Shown here in pieces: positions 5,712 through 7,810 of a DNA stretch of 7,810 nucleotides. The stretch lies in the NCBI GenBank assembly GCA_025362535.1, contig JANYGE010000191.1, positions 1 through 7,810 on the forward strand, given 5' to 3'. The notes beneath the pieces are model-generated. The model saw only the letters and a list, made by a program, of their open reading frames with translations, was not told the origin of the DNA and searched no databases. Every line of letters begins with the position of its first letter. Position 1 is the stretch's first letter. A program made the position numbers and the translations under genes. Origin of the DNA: Hyphomicrobiales bacterium (GTDB lineage Bacteria; Pseudomonadota; Alphaproteobacteria; Rhizobiales; Aestuariivirgaceae).

Positions 5712-7061
5712 ATGACTGATCTAGCGATAGTGGTGTTGGCGGCGGGTATGGGCACGCGCATGAATTCGGCTTTGCCAAAGGTTTTGCATAAGGTTGCCAA
5801 TCGCACAATGCTTGGCCATGTGCTTGCAGCGGCAGGTGGGCTTTCACCAAATTTAGCAGTGGTGGTGCATGGGCCGAGCGCTGAAATAGTCCGCAGCGAA
5901 TCTTTGAAGTTCTTTCCTTACTGCAAGTTTGCAACTCAGGTTGATCGGTTGGGCACGGGCCATGCGGTTTCTATGGCGCGCGATGCAGCGTTGGGTTTTA
6001 ATGGAACTGTGCTGGTTCTTTATGGTGATGTGCCGCTTATTCAAACGACAACTTTGACGGCGCTTCTGAGCAAGATAGATGCAACTCATCCCATGGCCGT
6101 TTTGGGCTTTGAGGCAAAGAACCCGCATGGCTATGGCAGATTGATTATGGCGGGCGAGGCTGTTACGGCTATTCGCGAACAGCTTGATGCCTCGCCGGAA
6201 GAGCAGCGCATAGCGCTGTGCAATTCTGGCATTATTGCAATTGATAGCAAGCTTCTGTGGCAATTGCTGCCGAAGCTTCATAATTCCAATGCCAAGAAAG
6301 AATATTATCTCACCGACCTCGTCGGCCTCACAGCCGATGCAGGATTTGCGGTGGCGCTTTCAGTGTGTGATGAAGCGGAGGTGGCGGGTGTGAATGACCG
6401 CGTGCAACTTTCGACCATTGAAGAGGGCTTTCAAAATCGCTGCCGCACCAAAGCTATGTTGGCAGGCGCTACACTGGTTGATCCTGCTTCGGTTTTCTTT
6501 TCAGCCGATACGAGCCTCGGACAAGACGTGGTGATTGAACCCAATGTGGTGTTTGGCCCTGGTGTTTCTGTTGGCAATGGTGTGGAAATTTTGGCGTTCT
6601 CTCATATTGAAGGTGCGGTGATTGGTGAGGGTGCACGGATTGGCCCATTTGCGCGTCTGCGGCCAGGAGCTGAGATTGGTGCTGAAGTGCATATCGGCAA
6701 TTTTGTCGAAATTAAAAAATCTAAAATTGGCAAGGGTGTGAAGGCCAATCATTTGACCTATATTGGTGATGCGATTGTGGGGGCAGGCAGCAATATTGGG
6801 GCAGGCACCATTACTTGCAATTATGATGGCTATGAAAAACATCTCACCGAAATTGGTGAGAAAGTTTTTGTGGGTTCGAACACCGCTTTGATAGCGCCTG
6901 TAAAAATTGGAAATGGTGTGAACATTGCGGCAGGCAGCGTGATAACGGTAGATGTGCCAGAAGATGCTTTGGCACTATCGCGAACCCCGCAAGAAATTAA
7001 GGCCGGATGGGCCAAGAAATATCGGACAGTTAAAGCAGCGCGCAAAGCGGCGAAAAAATAA
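5712..7061 (+). CDS. glmU: Bifunctional UDP-GlcNAc pyrophosphorylase / glucosamine-1-phosphate N-acetyltransferase
   Basis: Cytoplasmic enzyme that acetylates glucosamine-1-phosphate and then couples the product to UTP, giving UDP-GlcNAc for peptidoglycan and lipopolysaccharide. The protein has 449 residues, close to the family's usual 450-460. The uridyltransferase half shows LAAGMGTRM (9-17) with Arg16 and Lys23, GTGHA (81-85), YGDVP (104-108) with metal-binding Asp106, and Asn228. The acetyltransferase half is a left-handed beta-helix of hexapeptide repeats with Arg317, Lys335, catalytic His347, Tyr350, Asn361, the CNYDG motif (369-373), Ser389 and Arg424 at the family positions. ATG 5712 is chosen because GGGG at 5703-5706 is suitably spaced and the protein then begins MTDLAIVVLAAG; ATG 5709 and TTG 5688 are alternatives. 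The usual KDA after the first-domain Glu reads LDA here (154-163, EQLDAS). glmS follows after 12 nt, so the two form an operon. Confidence 0.97.
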   Translation: MTDLAIVVLAAGMGTRMNSALPKVLHKVANRTMLGHVLAAAGGLSPNLAVVVHGPSAEIVRSESLKFFPYCKFATQVDRLGTGHAVSMARDAALGFNGTVLVLYGDVPLIQTTTLTALLSKIDATHPMAVLGFEAKNPHGYGRLIMAGEAVTAIREQLDASPEEQRIALCNSGIIAIDSKLLWQLLPKLHNSNAKKEYYLTDLVGLTADAGFAVALSVCDEAEVAGVNDRVQLSTIEEGFQNRCRTKAMLAGATLVDPASVFFSADTSLGQDVVIEPNVVFGPGVSVGNGVEILAFSHIEGAVIGEGARIGPFARLRPGAEIGAEVHIGNFVEIKKSKIGKGVKANHLTYIGDAIVGAGSNIGAGTITCNYDGYEKHLTEIGEKVFVGSNTALIAPVKIGNGVNIAAGSVITVDVPEDALALSRTPQEIKAGWAKKYRTVKAARKAAKK

Positions 7062-7073
7062 GGACGGCAAAAC

Positions 7074-7810
7074 ATGTGTGGCATTGTTGGCATTTTGGGC
7101 ACGAAGCCTGTAGCACTTGATATTGTTGAGGCGTTGCGCCGTTTGGAATATCGTGGCTATGACTCGGCAGGTGTGGCCACCATTGAAAATGGCCAAATTG
7201 AGCGCCGCCGTGCGCCTGGCAAATTGCGTAACCTCGAAGATCGTTTGCGTGATGCCCCATTGCAGGGCCACAGTGGCATTGGTCACACGCGCTGGGCCAC
7301 CCATGGCGTGCCAAATGAAACCAATGCGCATCCGCATATTTCTGGTGATGTGGTGATTGTCCACAATGGCATTATCGAGAATTTCCAAGAACTAAAGCTT
7401 GAACTTGAGGCAGCAGGATTCAAATTCGCAACGCAGACCGATACTGAAGTTGTGGCACATTTGTTGGCGCAGGCGCGGGCCAAGGGGCTTGCGCCGATTG
7501 AAGCGGTCAAAAAAGTGCTTGGCCGCCTTCGTGGCGCTTTTGCTTTGGCGATTATGTTCAAAAGCGAAAATGATTTGATGATTGGTGCACGCAATGGTCC
7601 GCCGCTTGCTGTTGGCCATGGTGATGGCCAAATGTTTTTGGGTTCTGATGCTATTGCCCTTTCACCTTTCACCAACCGGATTACCTATCTGGAAGACGGT
7701 GACTGGGTTGTTCTCACGCGCAATTCAATGCAAATTTATGGCGAAGACAATCAGCCGCTCAAGCGCCCCATGAGTTTCAGCCAAGCTTCATCGATGATGG
7801 TTGATAAGGG
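7074..7810 (+). CDS. glmS: Glutamine--fructose-6-phosphate aminotransferase, N-terminal part (cut by right edge)
   Basis: First committed step of hexosamine synthesis: it moves the amide nitrogen of glutamine to fructose-6-phosphate, giving glucosamine-6-phosphate, which after isomerisation becomes the substrate of GlmU. The 245 complete codons cover the class II glutaminase domain. MCGIVGILG at the N-terminus exposes the nucleophile Cys2 after Met removal. EYRGYDSAGVA (25-35), HTRWATHG (71-78, Arg73), HNGIIENF (97-104, Asn98/Gly99) and TDTEV (122-126, Asp123) form the glutamine site; RGAFALAI and ARNGPPLAVG follow. The frame reaches MMVDKG, the linker before the sugar-isomerase domains, and is then cut by the window end with no sign of damage. 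Start ATG 7074 has AAGGA (7060-7064) overlapping the glmU stop, 9 nt upstream. The short intergenic gap leaves no room for a glmS ribozyme, so control is probably at the shared promoter or after transcription. Confidence 0.97.
   Translation, partial: MCGIVGILGTKPVALDIVEALRRLEYRGYDSAGVATIENGQIERRRAPGKLRNLEDRLRDAPLQGHSGIGHTRWATHGVPNETNAHPHISGDVVIVHNGIIENFQELKLELEAAGFKFATQTDTEVVAHLLAQARAKGLAPIEAVKKVLGRLRGAFALAIMFKSENDLMIGARNGPPLAVGHGDGQMFLGSDAIALSPFTNRITYLEDGDWVVLTRNSMQIYGEDNQPLKRPMSFSQASSMMVDK

Noticed and set aside
5853..6281. 142-codon minus-strand frame opposite glmU, and similar frames at 6501-6842 and 6975-7388
   Set aside because: They are shadows of glmU and glmS, which have complete family motifs on the plus strand; the antisense products have no recognisable features.

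Overview
The window looks like chromosomal DNA from an alphaproteobacterium of roughly balanced base composition, probably near the Rhizobiales. This is inferred from protein style (the S33 hydrolase, the dipeptide-type binding protein and the glmU-glmS pair) and not from any marker gene. There are six complete protein genes, two genes cut by the window edges and one tRNA. No CRISPR array, transposase or phage gene is visible.

Region 1 (1-2736, minus strand) is a transport operon read right to left. It holds an S33 alpha/beta hydrolase of the prolyl aminopeptidase / L-proline amide hydrolase type, then a periplasmic dipeptide-type (family 5) binding protein, then the first 44 codons of a DppC-like permease that runs off the left edge. 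A strong perfect hairpin lies inside the first codons of the permease.

Region 2 (2737-4209, plus strand) starts at a 94-bp divergent promoter region. It holds an acetamidase/formamidase-family gene and a small four-helix DoxX-like membrane protein. Region 3 (4257-5186, minus strand) is a convergent SMP-30/gluconolactonase-like gene. Together these look like an accessory catabolic cluster: uptake of small peptides or amides, cleavage of an N-terminal residue or amide, a second amidase that could release ammonia, and a lactonase-like enzyme. The biochemical link between them is inference; no regulator gene is present to name the inducer.

Region 4 (5187-5711) is mostly non-coding. It holds a tRNA-Lys(UUU) on the minus strand with encoded CCA and a good sigma70-type promoter, an orphan plus-strand terminator-like hairpin, and a likely glmU promoter. 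Region 5 (5712-7810, plus strand) is the housekeeping pair glmU-glmS for UDP-GlcNAc synthesis. glmS is cut by the right edge after 245 codons, just past its glutaminase domain.

I found no clearly new molecular system. The points most worth a second look are the hairpin at the binding-protein/permease junction, the probably leaderless amidase gene, and the peptidase-transporter-amidase-lactonase grouping.
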